19,801 nt of DNA from Clostridiales bacterium (GTDB taxonomy: Bacteria > Bacillota > Clostridia > Christensenellales > Aristaeellaceae), in the NCBI GenBank assembly GCA_019420065.1, contig JAHZHX010000005.1, positions 45,476 through 65,276 of the forward strand, written 5' to 3'. The position numbers and the translations under genes are program-made. Under the pieces are notes generated by a model, which worked only from the letters and a program-made list of their open reading frames with translations, ran no database searches and was not told the origin of the DNA. Positions 14,027 to 19,801 of the stretch are shown here, piece by piece. Numbering within the stretch: the stretch's first letter is position 1; every line of letters begins with the position of its first letter.

Positions 14027-14287
14027 TCAATCGTCATAATGCCCCTTGCATTGGGCAATAATGATTGCGCCGTCCTTTTCTTTATATACAATTCTGTTTG
14101 CGCTGTCAATGCGCCTGCTCCACCATCCGGACAGATTGTCTTTGAGCGGCTCAGGATCGCCTATCCCCGTAAAGGTATTGCGTTGGATATCCTTCAAAAG
14201 AAGGTTGATCCGCTTCAGTGTTTTTTTATCCTGCGCCTGCCAATACAGATACTCTTCCCAGGCGCTTTCGTCCCATAGCAGCCGCAT
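14027..14287 (-). CDS. yoeB: YoeB-family mRNA interferase toxin
   Basis: This 86-residue ribosome-dependent endoribonuclease is of the YoeB/Txe branch of the RelE superfamily. It cleaves mRNA at the A site and halts translation when not bound by antitoxin. The residues known for E. coli YoeB catalysis are present at the same numbers: E46 (GDPEPLK), R65 (SANRIVY) and H83 (CKGHYDD, with Y84). The typical YoeB core LSGWWSRRID is intact, so the toxin looks functional. It begins one base after the antitoxin stop codon with GAGGAG overlapping that stop, giving translational coupling. A terminator follows. Confidence 0.95.
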   Translation of the reverse strand: MRLLWDESAWEEYLYWQAQDKKTLKRINLLLKDIQRNTFTGIGDPEPLKDNLSGWWSRRIDSANRIVYKEKDGAIIIAQCKGHYDD

Positions 14288-14288
14288 A

Positions 14289-14552
14289 TTACTCCTCGAT
14301 CAAATCATGTTCCGCAAGGCGCGCGTGTCCATTGTCAATATCTGCAATCACATTCGACAGATGCGCCATATTAGCAGCACTGTAAAAGGGATCTGCGCTG
14401 ATCTCAAATGGGATGCGTCTTTCACGGGTTACTTTGGCAGCAAACAGGGTAAAAGCAGCACTCATTGACAGCCCCATTTCCCGGCAAACGCTTTCCATGC
14501 TTTTTTTTAGTTCTGCATCCATGCGAAAATTGACCATAGCTGTTTCAGACAT
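14289..14552 (-). CDS. RelB/DinJ-family antitoxin
   Basis: This 87-residue antitoxin has an N-terminal ribbon-helix-helix domain: the strand AMVNFRMDAE and helices through KKSMESVCREMGLSMSAAFT, ending in RIPFEIS, the hallmark of the RelB/DinJ family. The C-terminal tail NGHARLAEHDLIEE would wrap the toxin. It is the promoter-proximal gene, as usual for type II modules, and probably represses its own promoter through the dyad at 14570-14598. YoeB is classically paired with YefM (Phd family), so a DinJ-type partner is a mixed combination, though such pairs do occur. All parts are intact. Confidence 0.92.
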   Translation of the reverse strand: MSETAMVNFRMDAELKKSMESVCREMGLSMSAAFTLFAAKVTRERRIPFEISADPFYSAANMAHLSNVIADIDNGHARLAEHDLIEE

Positions 14553-14569
14553 GACAATTCCACCATTCC

Positions 14570-14598
14570 GTAAAGCAGATTTATTCCTTTTGCTTTAC
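14570..14598. promoter_or_regulatory. Operator-like dyad of the toxin-antitoxin operon
   Basis: GTAAAGC (14570-14576) and GCTTTAC (14592-14598) form a 7-bp inverted repeat separated by 15 bases. It lies between the -10 box and the antitoxin start, where antitoxin binding would block transcription. Confidence 0.55.
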
Positions 14599-14604
14599 AA
14601 AAAT

Positions 14605-14633
14605 AGTATATCCAATTTTTCTGATTCTGTCAA
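14605..14633 (-). promoter_or_regulatory. Near-consensus promoter of the antitoxin-toxin operon
   Basis: On the reverse strand: TTGACA (14633-14628), a 17-base spacer and TATACT (14610-14605). This is among the strongest promoters in the window, as expected for an autorepressed module. Confidence 0.85.
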
Positions 14634-14796
14634 GGCAATTCTTTCTCTGCATTTTCAATATCCTGTTCGTTGATTTTCAAATGCGCCATCTCATCCATTT
14701 TGCTTCTTTGTTTCGCCATGCGTTATTTCCGTTTTATCGACGAGTGCTGCGAAATGTGCTCTATTTTTCCTCAAAATGCCGATTCTAACGTCCCTT

Positions 14797-14840
14797 TCAA
14801 GATTGAGTGTGACATTTTCACTTTCAAGCACTCAACTTGA
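14797..14840. repeat. Inverted repeat containing a TTGAGTGTGACAT motif
   Basis: TCAAGATTGAGTG (14797-14809) and CACTCAACTTGA (14829-14840) are inverted copies apart from one extra A. The left arm continues as TTGAGTGTGACATTTTC, similar to the motif at the ends of the 13451-13575 element and before the recombinase gene. No gene overlaps it. Confidence 0.5.
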
Positions 14841-14844
14841 TCCA

Positions 14845-14880
14845 AAATAAAAGAAGCGCCGGGCGCATTGCCCGGCCTTC
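14845..14880 (-). terminator. Intrinsic terminator of the recombinase/rSAM/PAPS-reductase operon
   Basis: On the reverse strand GCCGGGC pairs with GCCCGGC around AATGC, with a further GAAG/CTTC outside, then TTTTATTTT. It overlaps the last codons and stop of the PP-loop gene. Confidence 0.85.
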
Positions 14881-15799
14881 AATCATCTAAGAGCAGCTCA
14901 TCTATGCTCATTTGATTCGGATTACATTTCTGATCTTCCCCGATCCACCACCTGAATACGCCTTCTCCGTCTGTCCACAAGCGGTTATGGTTGGTTTTTC
15001 CCGCTGCTCTGCGTGCCTCCAACATATCGTCAAACGCGCGAATGTACATCTTTCTGTAAACCGGCCAGCGTTCAAATTCTCTGCGCATGGAAGCATAGCC
15101 GCCAAGCGGGCAACCGACACATCCAAGGCGCTTGCATCCTTCATCATATAGGCCGCAATATGGGATTCCGTAGGAATGGATAAACTCCCAAACATCCTCG
15201 TCAGTCCAATCGATGATTGGATTAACCATCGTCTTATTGGTACGGTAGCAAAGTTCAACCGTCCGGCGTGCGGCGTCATTGTCCAGATTGAGTACGATTC
15301 CTCCTCTTTTGGTCTTGCTATAGGCCGCTCCAACCGCCTCTGCCGCTTCCGCTCCATCTTTCCCTCCAAAGATCGTCGTCATCCCTTGATTGTCTTTTCT
15401 ATTCCTGCTCTCTGCCCAGCGCACGCCGGTCATGACTACGCGCCCAATGCCGTTGGATTCCTTTAAGTGCTCGCAGCAATACCGCATTCGCCTCGTCGGC
15501 GGAAATTGCTTTTTTATAATGAGCTGCCGCATGGAAAGTCCAGGTCGGTCAAAGATCACGTCCGGATGATTTGCACGGATAAACCGCACCAGTTCAGGCG
15601 GATCAACGGTTGTCACGTTGTAGTGCGCGTCATATTTAACACCTGCCATATCGCACAGGGCCTTGATGACCGTGGAATCTTTTCCTCCACTGAATCCGAC
15701 GAAATATCCTTCGGCTGGGCAGAAAGAACGAATGCGATCAATGGAAACCTGTACCTTGTCATTTCTATTTCCAAATATATCCATCGTCACGAGCGCCAT
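14879..15799 (-). CDS. PAPS-reductase-family PP-loop protein (phage type)
   Basis: This 306-residue cytoplasmic protein belongs to the adenine-nucleotide alpha-hydrolase/PAPS reductase family. The PP-loop SGGKDST at residues 37-43 binds ATP or a phosphosulfate nucleotide. C108-C109 (RYCCEHLKE) and C222, C227-x2-C230 (GCKRLGCVGCPLGG) could hold an iron-sulfur cluster. TGVRWAESRNRK (124-135) is typical of phage-encoded members. Family enzymes activate or reduce sulfur donors or adenylate tRNA/DNA bases for thiolation; the substrate here is unknown. AGGAGG lies 8 bases before the ATG, inside the end of the radical SAM gene, so translation is coupled. No dnd-type partners are present. It might act in sulfur-based modification of nucleic acid or in host sulfur metabolism. 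Confidence 0.85.
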   Translation of the reverse strand: MALVTMDIFGNRNDKVQVSIDRIRSFCPAEGYFVGFSGGKDSTVIKALCDMAGVKYDAHYNVTTVDPPELVRFIRANHPDVIFDRPGLSMRQLIIKKQFPPTRRMRYCCEHLKESNGIGRVVMTGVRWAESRNRKDNQGMTTIFGGKDGAEAAEAVGAAYSKTKRGGIVLNLDNDAARRTVELCYRTNKTMVNPIIDWTDEDVWEFIHSYGIPYCGLYDEGCKRLGCVGCPLGGYASMRREFERWPVYRKMYIRAFDDMLEARRAAGKTNHNRLWTDGEGVFRWWIGEDQKCNPNQMSIDELLLDD

Positions 15800-15800
15800 T

Positions 15801-16688
15801 TCATCGCCTCCTGATGTGCGTGTCGTAATCTGAAAACTGTTTGCACTGCTTGAATATGCCCTTCATGTTCACCCATCGCGCAAAACGCTTTTGCTCCGCT
15901 GTCGGCTCAATATTCCGCTCAAAGTCCCGATACGGCTGTGCAAACACCTCTGCCCCGGCATCGCGCAGCGCAAGCGCCCGCCGTTCCGCGCTTCCTATGT
16001 CCTGCACCAGCAGATAGACAAACACTCTGTACGGCTTGACGCCCTCCGCATTAAGCAGGCGCACAGCGTCCAGCACGATAGGAAGCATGGAGTCCGTGTC
16101 GCAGCTCATGCGGATGAATCTTATCCATTTGAGCTTTGCCAGTAGCGCCGCCACCTCCGGCGAAATCAGCCGTGCGTCTAACCCTTGGTTGAAATCAACC
16201 CGCACATCCTGCCCAATCATGTCCTGTATCTGTTCAATCCCATGCGGACAGGCCAGTACATTATTGTCCATGAACACGATGTCCCGGCTGTTCGGCCGCT
16301 TGATCTCCCGCCACGTCCTGTATGGCCGGATCGCGCCCTCTTTCTTTGGCACGACGCACCACGGGCAGTGCCTGATGCAACCGCGTGTAAGGAATCCTAT
16401 AGCATGATGGCAATCAGGATAAATCGAATAGTCTGGAAATATCGCGTCAATCTCTTCGGGTAAGTCCGCGTAGACGCCATAGCCCGTGCCGCCCTTGATG
16501 GTATCTGGCGGAAGATATTCACATTCCGGGGTAAACGTAAATACTTTGCTGGAATATACCCGGTCATAGGTCAGCATGGGATTCCACCATTCCACCGTAT
16601 CGCCCTGCATCTTATGCCAGGCAGATATTTTCATCAGCGCAAGATTCGGAAAACCTGTTTTGTCGCTGTCATGCAGCCCGATTACCAT
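15801..16688 (-). CDS. Radical SAM protein (phage-associated)
   Basis: This 295-residue protein has C104-x3-C108-x2-C111 (TRGCIRHCPWC), the radical SAM [4Fe-4S] motif, about 100 residues into the chain. The preceding region, FPNLALMKISAWHKMQGDTV, resembles the fold that carries B12-binding or TIM-barrel-preceding domains in radical SAM methylthiotransferases, but no cobalamin motif is evident. Downstream VDFNQGLDARLISPEVAALL is a typical radical SAM barrel segment. The gene overlaps the recombinase stop by 7 bases and is followed directly by the PP-loop gene; the three are clearly co-transcribed. Radical SAM plus sulfur-activating PP-loop enzyme suggests a modification chemistry, perhaps sulfur insertion; this is inference. 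Confidence 0.85.
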   Translation of the reverse strand: MVIGLHDSDKTGFPNLALMKISAWHKMQGDTVEWWNPMLTYDRVYSSKVFTFTPECEYLPPDTIKGGTGYGVYADLPEEIDAIFPDYSIYPDCHHAIGFLTRGCIRHCPWCVVPKKEGAIRPYRTWREIKRPNSRDIVFMDNNVLACPHGIEQIQDMIGQDVRVDFNQGLDARLISPEVAALLAKLKWIRFIRMSCDTDSMLPIVLDAVRLLNAEGVKPYRVFVYLLVQDIGSAERRALALRDAGAEVFAQPYRDFERNIEPTAEQKRFARWVNMKGIFKQCKQFSDYDTHIRRR

Positions 16689-17272
16689 ACCGTCTTGAAC
16701 CCCCTGAGCGAATTATCTATCTCTTCCTGAATCACGCCAATGTACAGCAGCGTTTCGCGGCTGGACGAATGGCACAGAATTCTTTGCAGGCTCACCACGT
16801 CGCTCGTAGCTTTGTAATACCGATACCCAAACGTCTTGCGCAGTGTGTGACATCCGATCCGGTCCTGTATACCCGCCTCCCGCGCAATTCGGTTGATGAT
16901 CTGATACGCCCGCTGCCGCGTAATGGCCCGGGGCTGCTTTGTTTCCGGGTCTTTCTGGCGCGAAGGGAACACCAATTCCTCCGGCGCTCTCCCGCGCAGA
17001 AGCCGCTCAATGCGTTTGCGGGCCTCCCGGTTGACAAAGATGTTCGTCACCTTGCCCGTTTTCTGCGCTTTGACCTGCACGCGTTCCGTGCCCACGATAT
17101 CGCGCACGCGCATACGCGATATGTCGCTGATGCGCAGGCTCGTGGAGAATCCCACGGAAAGCAACAGCTCCCAGCACACTTCGCCCTTTCTTCGCATTCT
17201 GTCATGCGCTCTGGCAATCTCGAAGCATCTGCGCAAGGCGTCCTCATCTCGGATGGGTTGTACCGCGTTCAT
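16682..17272 (-). CDS. Tyrosine recombinase, catalytic domain only
   Basis: This is a 196-residue site-specific recombinase of the XerC/XerD/lambda-Int superfamily. All catalytic residues can be seen: R47 (TSLRISD), K in the QKTGK hairpin (71/74), H142 and R145 (CHTLRKTFG), H168 (LCHSS) and the nucleophile Y177 (LLYIGV). The usual N-terminal core-binding (SAM-like) domain is missing, as in FimB/FimE-size enzymes, so length is about half of a prophage integrase. It leads the cassette with the radical SAM and PP-loop genes. The ribosome binding site is weak: GGAG is about 13 bases from the ATG. It may integrate the prophage, invert a local segment or act as a regulator. TTGAGTTTGACATATTC lies right upstream on the same strand. 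Confidence 0.9.
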   Translation of the reverse strand: MNAVQPIRDEDALRRCFEIARAHDRMRRKGEVCWELLLSVGFSTSLRISDISRMRVRDIVGTERVQVKAQKTGKVTNIFVNREARKRIERLLRGRAPEELVFPSRQKDPETKQPRAITRQRAYQIINRIAREAGIQDRIGCHTLRKTFGYRYYKATSDVVSLQRILCHSSSRETLLYIGVIQEEIDNSLRGFKTVW

Positions 17273-17292
17273 GTGTTTTCATCATCTCCGAA

Positions 17293-17305
17293 TATGTCAA
17301 ACTCA
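17293..17305 (-). repeat. GAGTTTGACATA motif before the recombinase gene
   Basis: The 13-bp sequence TATGTCAAACTCA is identical to 13562-13574 in the right terminus of the 125-bp fold-back element. It sits about 20 bases before the recombinase start codon. Confidence 0.5.
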
Positions 17306-17311
17306 AGAAGC

Positions 17312-17353
17312 CAAAAAGAAACGCGCCCCGGATTTTCCTTTTTCCCGGGGCGC
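17312..17353 (-). terminator. Intrinsic terminator of the lysis module
   Basis: GCGCCCCGG (17323-17331) pairs perfectly with CCGGGGCGC (17345-17353) around 13 bases. On the reverse strand GTTTCTTTTT follows. It lies about 35 bases after the holin stop and separates the lysis genes from the recombinase cassette. Confidence 0.85.
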
Positions 17354-17387
17354 TGCATTGTTCGCTATGATTCTGGCAGCGCAGCGG

Positions 17388-17891
17388 TTATTCCGCGCCG
17401 CCCTGCCTGGGCGGATCGGCGGCTTCCACTGCATATCTATCCAGTAGCTTTTCCAGCTCCGCCCTCGTCTGGCAGTCTCCAATATCGCGCATGGACGCGC
17501 CGCACTGAATCAGAATGGCGCGAAGCTGGTTGTCGGTCAGCTTCCCCGAATCAATACCGTCCAAGAATGCATCCATGCTGCCAGTCAGGCGATTGCCGCC
17601 TTGCCATTCCTTGAGCTTTCCCCATAAATCGTAAACGAAATTGGTTCCGCGTCCAATGGCGATACCCGTCAGCACAAAGAAAATGTATTCTACCCATACC
17701 GGATAGGTCATCTGTACAACATATTCCAGCATATTGATGCGGCAGCTCACGGCCATCAATACGCCAACGCCCATGCTAACATATTCGGATACGCTCAAAC
17801 CGCCGTCCTCCTTACACCAGATGGGTTTTAGCGCGTTTACAATCGCCTCGATAAACAGGGCGATCAGAATCACGTCGGTAATCTGCATCAT
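17388..17891 (-). CDS. Putative phage holin
   Basis: This 167-residue membrane protein has three hydrophobic helices: about residues 4-22 (ITDVILIALFIEAIVNAL), 37-50 (YVSMGVGVLMAVSC) and 68-84 (YIFFVLTGIAIGRG). A soluble acidic C-terminal domain follows. Size, topology and the position next to an endolysin and a small membrane protein suggest a holin, which would permeabilise the membrane so that lysin or ions escape; the family itself is not certain from sequence. AAGGAGG lies 7 bases before the first of two adjacent ATGs. A 13-bp hairpin and a palindromic terminator separate it from the preceding gene, so it may be expressed at a different level. Confidence 0.65.
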   Translation of the reverse strand: MMQITDVILIALFIEAIVNALKPIWCKEDGGLSVSEYVSMGVGVLMAVSCRINMLEYVVQMTYPVWVEYIFFVLTGIAIGRGTNFVYDLWGKLKEWQGGNRLTGSMDAFLDGIDSGKLTDNQLRAILIQCGASMRDIGDCQTRAELEKLLDRYAVEAADPPRQGGAE

Positions 17892-17917
17892 ATGGATGCC
17901 TCCTTCTATATTCGCTT

Positions 17918-17963
17918 AAAAGCGGACGGGGTTGCCTCCGTTCATGTCGGCCCGTCCGCTTTT
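17918..17963. terminator. 13-bp perfect hairpin before the holin gene
   Basis: AAAAGCGGACGGG (17918-17930) pairs perfectly with CCCGTCCGCTTTT (17951-17963) around 20 bases. Terminal A and T runs make it a bidirectional terminator. The holin ribosome binding site begins only about 10 bases beyond it. Confidence 0.75.
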
Positions 17964-17976
17964 ACAAATTCATTTC

Positions 17977-18000
17977 AAAACCGCGAACGTTCGCGGTTTT
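17977..18000. terminator. 24-bp palindromic bidirectional terminator, copy 3
   Basis: Same palindrome CCGCGAACGTTCGCGG with AAAA/TTTT flanks as at 13601 and 13937. Like copy 1 it is preceded by CATTTC. It lies 14 bases after the stop of the 18014-18385 gene. Confidence 0.8.
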
Positions 18001-18013
18001 CGTATTCCGGGTA

Positions 18014-18385
18014 TCAGTTGGCGTTCGGTTTATCCGCAAGACGCATAATGTCTTCTTCGTAATGTTCAGACAGATGATTACGTCCCTTCGCGCGGTAGCT
18101 TTTGTGCATCTCGCAAAGCTGCTCCTTCTTGCTTGTGGGGCACCATCCTTGCGTCGTATAAAAATCATGCGCCTGCGAAAGACGCTCGTATTGCAGGTCG
18201 GCTACATCGTCAGTAATGACGTTGAGCTTTTCCAGCACTACCCTGCGGAAATCGGCGTTTTCCTTTTTTTCCGCGCGGCGTGCCTTGACACGGCGTTTGA
18301 TGGGGTTGATAAGCAAAAGCGCAATCAAGCCGATGATGGCCGAAATAGAACCGGCGATTCCACCCAGCTCGTTAATCCGATTCAT
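18014..18385 (-). CDS. Small phage membrane protein of the lysis module
   Basis: This 123-residue protein has a single transmembrane helix (about residues 8-27, GIAGSISAIIGLIALLLI) followed by a basic stop-transfer stretch (KRRVKARRAEKK). A cytoplasmic helical domain ends NHLSEHYEEDIMRL. The C-terminal pattern (YERL..AHDFY, GWCPTSKKEQLCEMHKSY, GRNHL) recurs in phage proteins next to lysins. AGGGGG lies about 6 bases before the ATG at 18385; the frame is open further up but without support. It overlaps the endolysin 3' end by 14 bases. It could be a XhlA-like accessory, an antiholin or a second holin. Confidence 0.75.
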   Translation of the reverse strand: MNRINELGGIAGSISAIIGLIALLLINPIKRRVKARRAEKKENADFRRVVLEKLNVITDDVADLQYERLSQAHDFYTTQGWCPTSKKEQLCEMHKSYRAKGRNHLSEHYEEDIMRLADKPNAN

Positions 18386-19148
18386 GCTTCGCCCCCTGTC
18401 CAAGCATACCGCGCAGGGCATCGTACACGCTTTGCAGCACTTTTCTCGATACCGTAACGGTATCGTCCTCATCGTTTCCATCCGCGCGCAGCAGGAAGGA
18501 ACACATCATGTATCCGTCCGCTCCATTATAACGGATGCGGCTCCATGAATCGGAGTGTTCCTCCAGCACCTCTACGTGCGTACCAACAGGAATCGTGCGA
18601 ATCAGCTTGGCGCTGACAGAGGGTGCTTCGCGCAGATTGACCGGTTTCCCGTTTTCCGCCCTGACGACGGCCTGATACAGCGCTTCCATTGGTTTATCCT
18701 CTCCAATCAGATTGAGCTGTCCCGCGTACCGCCATGTTCCCAGCGCCGTATCGCGCCTGATTCCGCCCGGAACGCCGGTGCAGTGCGTGATTTGCAGGGG
18801 CGACAATCGCGTGACAACGCCCACATGATAATAGTCCGTCGTATCGCCGCCGTCCTGATACCTGCCGGGCAGGCTGTAGCCCGCGTCCCCCGGCTTTCTG
18901 CCCTTGAAAACAAGGTCGCCCAACCGCAGCTGCGCGACGCTGCCGATTTTCCGCAAGCTTTCTACCCGGCTGCGCGCCGCGTAGTTGCTGCCGTGCGTAC
19001 CCGTCCATTTTTCTCCGGCAAGCCGCACCGCGCCGATCACCAGCCCGATGCAGTCGCACTTGCCGTTTGTTCCGTCGCCGCCCGGCGCGTATTCGGTTAC
19101 GCGCTCTGCATTCTTGGCAACAGCCAAAAGAAATTCCGCCTTTGTCAT
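18372..19148 (-). CDS. NlpC/P60 endolysin with SH3 domain
   Basis: This 258-residue phage peptidoglycan hydrolase has an N-terminal domain (about residues 1-150) of the NlpC/P60 cysteine peptidase type: C33 in DCIGLVIGAVR, H108 in YYHVGVVT and H122 in ITHCTG form the likely triad. Residues about 168-221 (NLREAPSVSAKLIRTIPVG and onward to WSRIRYNGADGYM) are a bacterial SH3_3 wall-binding domain. There is no signal peptide, so release through the holin is expected. GAGAGG precedes the ATG at 19148; a longer frame upstream runs into the tail gene and is not used. It cleaves stem peptides, probably gamma-D-Glu to diamino-acid bonds, by family analogy. Confidence 0.9.
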   Translation of the reverse strand: MTKAEFLLAVAKNAERVTEYAPGGDGTNGKCDCIGLVIGAVRLAGEKWTGTHGSNYAARSRVESLRKIGSVAQLRLGDLVFKGRKPGDAGYSLPGRYQDGGDTTDYYHVGVVTRLSPLQITHCTGVPGGIRRDTALGTWRYAGQLNLIGEDKPMEALYQAVVRAENGKPVNLREAPSVSAKLIRTIPVGTHVEVLEEHSDSWSRIRYNGADGYMMCSFLLRADGNDEDDTVTVSRKVLQSVYDALRGMLGQGAKHESD

Positions 19149-19162
19149 GCGTGTTGCCTCTC

Positions 19163-19801
19163 TTACACAGCATACGTCACGCTGACGGTCGCGGCGTAAT
19201 CGCTGCCGTCGGCATAGATGCTGGCGTAGTTGTCGCTGTTCTGCTGCGCGGAATTGTAGTTGTTGCGCGGCTCGTAGAAGGCCAGACCATGCCCCGCCTG
19301 CAAATGGGAAATCCACTTGGTAATATCCACCGTCGCGCTTTCCTCACGCAAAAGCTCCGCTATCTTCTCGCCGTTTGATACCTGATTCAAAGGCAAATCC
19401 ACATTGCGGTGGCTGCCATAGGCATACGGCCAGCCGCCCAGGTAAATCTTGGCCGCCTCGGCATAGCCAGCGCCGCCGCGCCGGAAGGTGAGCGTCGCCT
19501 TTTTGACGGTCTTGCCGCTCAGCTCGCCTGTACCGCCAAACCACAGCGCGCCTACCGTCCAGCGCGTATCGCCCGATACATATTCGCCCGTTCGTCCCTG
19601 GTATACCAGCGCGCCGTTTGAGGATTCCGACGTATTGGTAATATAATTGCAGTGGCTTGTGCAGGCATAGGTTTTTGTCACCTCGGTCGGGGGCGTATAC
19701 GTCCAGCCGCCCGCCGTGGCTGCGGCAGACCCCGCGATGGTCGATATCCAGTTGCTGGTCGCGCCCTGGCCGCCCATGGGGATCGTGCCGGTGATCCCGA
19801 T
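19163..19801 (-). CDS. Phage minor structural/tail protein, C-terminal part (runs off window)
   Basis: The reading frame is open to the right edge, so the N-terminus lies outside; 212 residues are seen. The visible start reads IGITGTIPMGGQGATSNWIS, followed by Thr/Ser/Gly-rich, beta-strand-rich sequence with many Tyr, Trp and Asn and no membrane segment. This is what one expects for a tail fibre, baseplate or receptor-binding structural protein, and it directly precedes the lysin, the normal order of phage late genes. A specific family is not recognised. The stop is 14 bases before the endolysin start, so the two are co-transcribed. Confidence 0.7.
   Translation of the reverse strand: MGITGTIPMGGQGATSNWISTIAGSAAATAGGWTYTPPTEVTKTYACTSHCNYITNTSESSNGALVYQGRTGEYVSGDTRWTVGALWFGGTGELSGKTVKKATLTFRRGGAGYAEAAKIYLGGWPYAYGSHRNVDLPLNQVSNGEKIAELLREESATVDITKWISHLQAGHGLAFYEPRNNYNSAQQNSDNYASIYADGSDYAATVSVTYAV

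Noticed and set aside
14630..14719. 29-codon reverse-strand frame before the toxin-antitoxin promoter
   Set aside because: No convincing ribosome binding site or promoter, and the end overlaps the -35 box of the antitoxin; too short to support.
14879..17272. Dnd phosphorothioation system
   Set aside because: A DndC-like PP-loop protein alone is not enough; no cysteine desulfurase, DndB, DndD or DndE is in the window and the family details differ.

Overview
The window is about 55% GC by eye. Most genes have strong AGGAGG-type ribosome binding sites. The gene content is: a CTP synthase end, an E. coli-like ydhY-V-W redox operon with an AOR-family tungsto/molybdo-enzyme, an M42 aminopeptidase, and a phage of Firmicutes type. 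This fits an anaerobic Bacillota bacterium, probably a gut clostridium. The taxon is inferred from family content, not from a marker gene.

Region 1 (1-6903) looks like host chromosome. It holds the 3' end of pyrG with its terminator. Next is a reverse-strand operon ydhY-ydhV-ydhW, made of a Tat-exported four-cluster ferredoxin, an aldehyde:ferredoxin-oxidoreductase-like catalytic subunit and a small partner. Its upstream leader can fold extensively and may be a molybdenum/tungsten-cofactor riboswitch. A reverse-strand M42 metallopeptidase and a forward-strand single-pass membrane protein follow. Their promoters appear to share one palindromic -35 region. Two terminators close this block.

Region 2 (6904-7960) is about 1 kb with no credible gene, but it is dense in structure: overlapping terminator-like hairpins, an alternating purine-pyrimidine tract, 27-bp direct repeats with a 14-bp identical core, palindromes, two 71-bp imperfect tandem repeats and AT-rich stretches. 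It separates host genes from the mobile element. It may hold the attachment site, an origin-like region or a structured RNA.

Region 3 (7961-13900), forward strand, is an accessory array of mostly small, poorly known genes. It includes a coiled-coil micro-ORF, a cysteine-cluster protein, a possible clamp-like protein, a membrane-anchored BRCT protein, a DUF3560 protein, a DUF4160/DUF2442 pair and a second small membrane protein that shares the N-terminal anchor of the BRCT protein. Repeated hairpins sit just before some start codons.

Region 4 (13930-17312), reverse strand, carries a YoeB toxin with a RelB/DinJ-type antitoxin under a near-consensus promoter. It also carries a tightly packed cassette of a catalytic-domain-only tyrosine recombinase, a radical SAM protein and a PAPS-reductase-like PP-loop enzyme.

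Region 5 (17312-19801), reverse strand, is a phage late module: the end of a tail/minor structural protein, an NlpC/P60-SH3 endolysin, a small membrane protein and a putative holin. The element (prophage) runs off the right edge. Regions 3 and 4 are best read as the cargo zone between the prophage end and its lysis genes.
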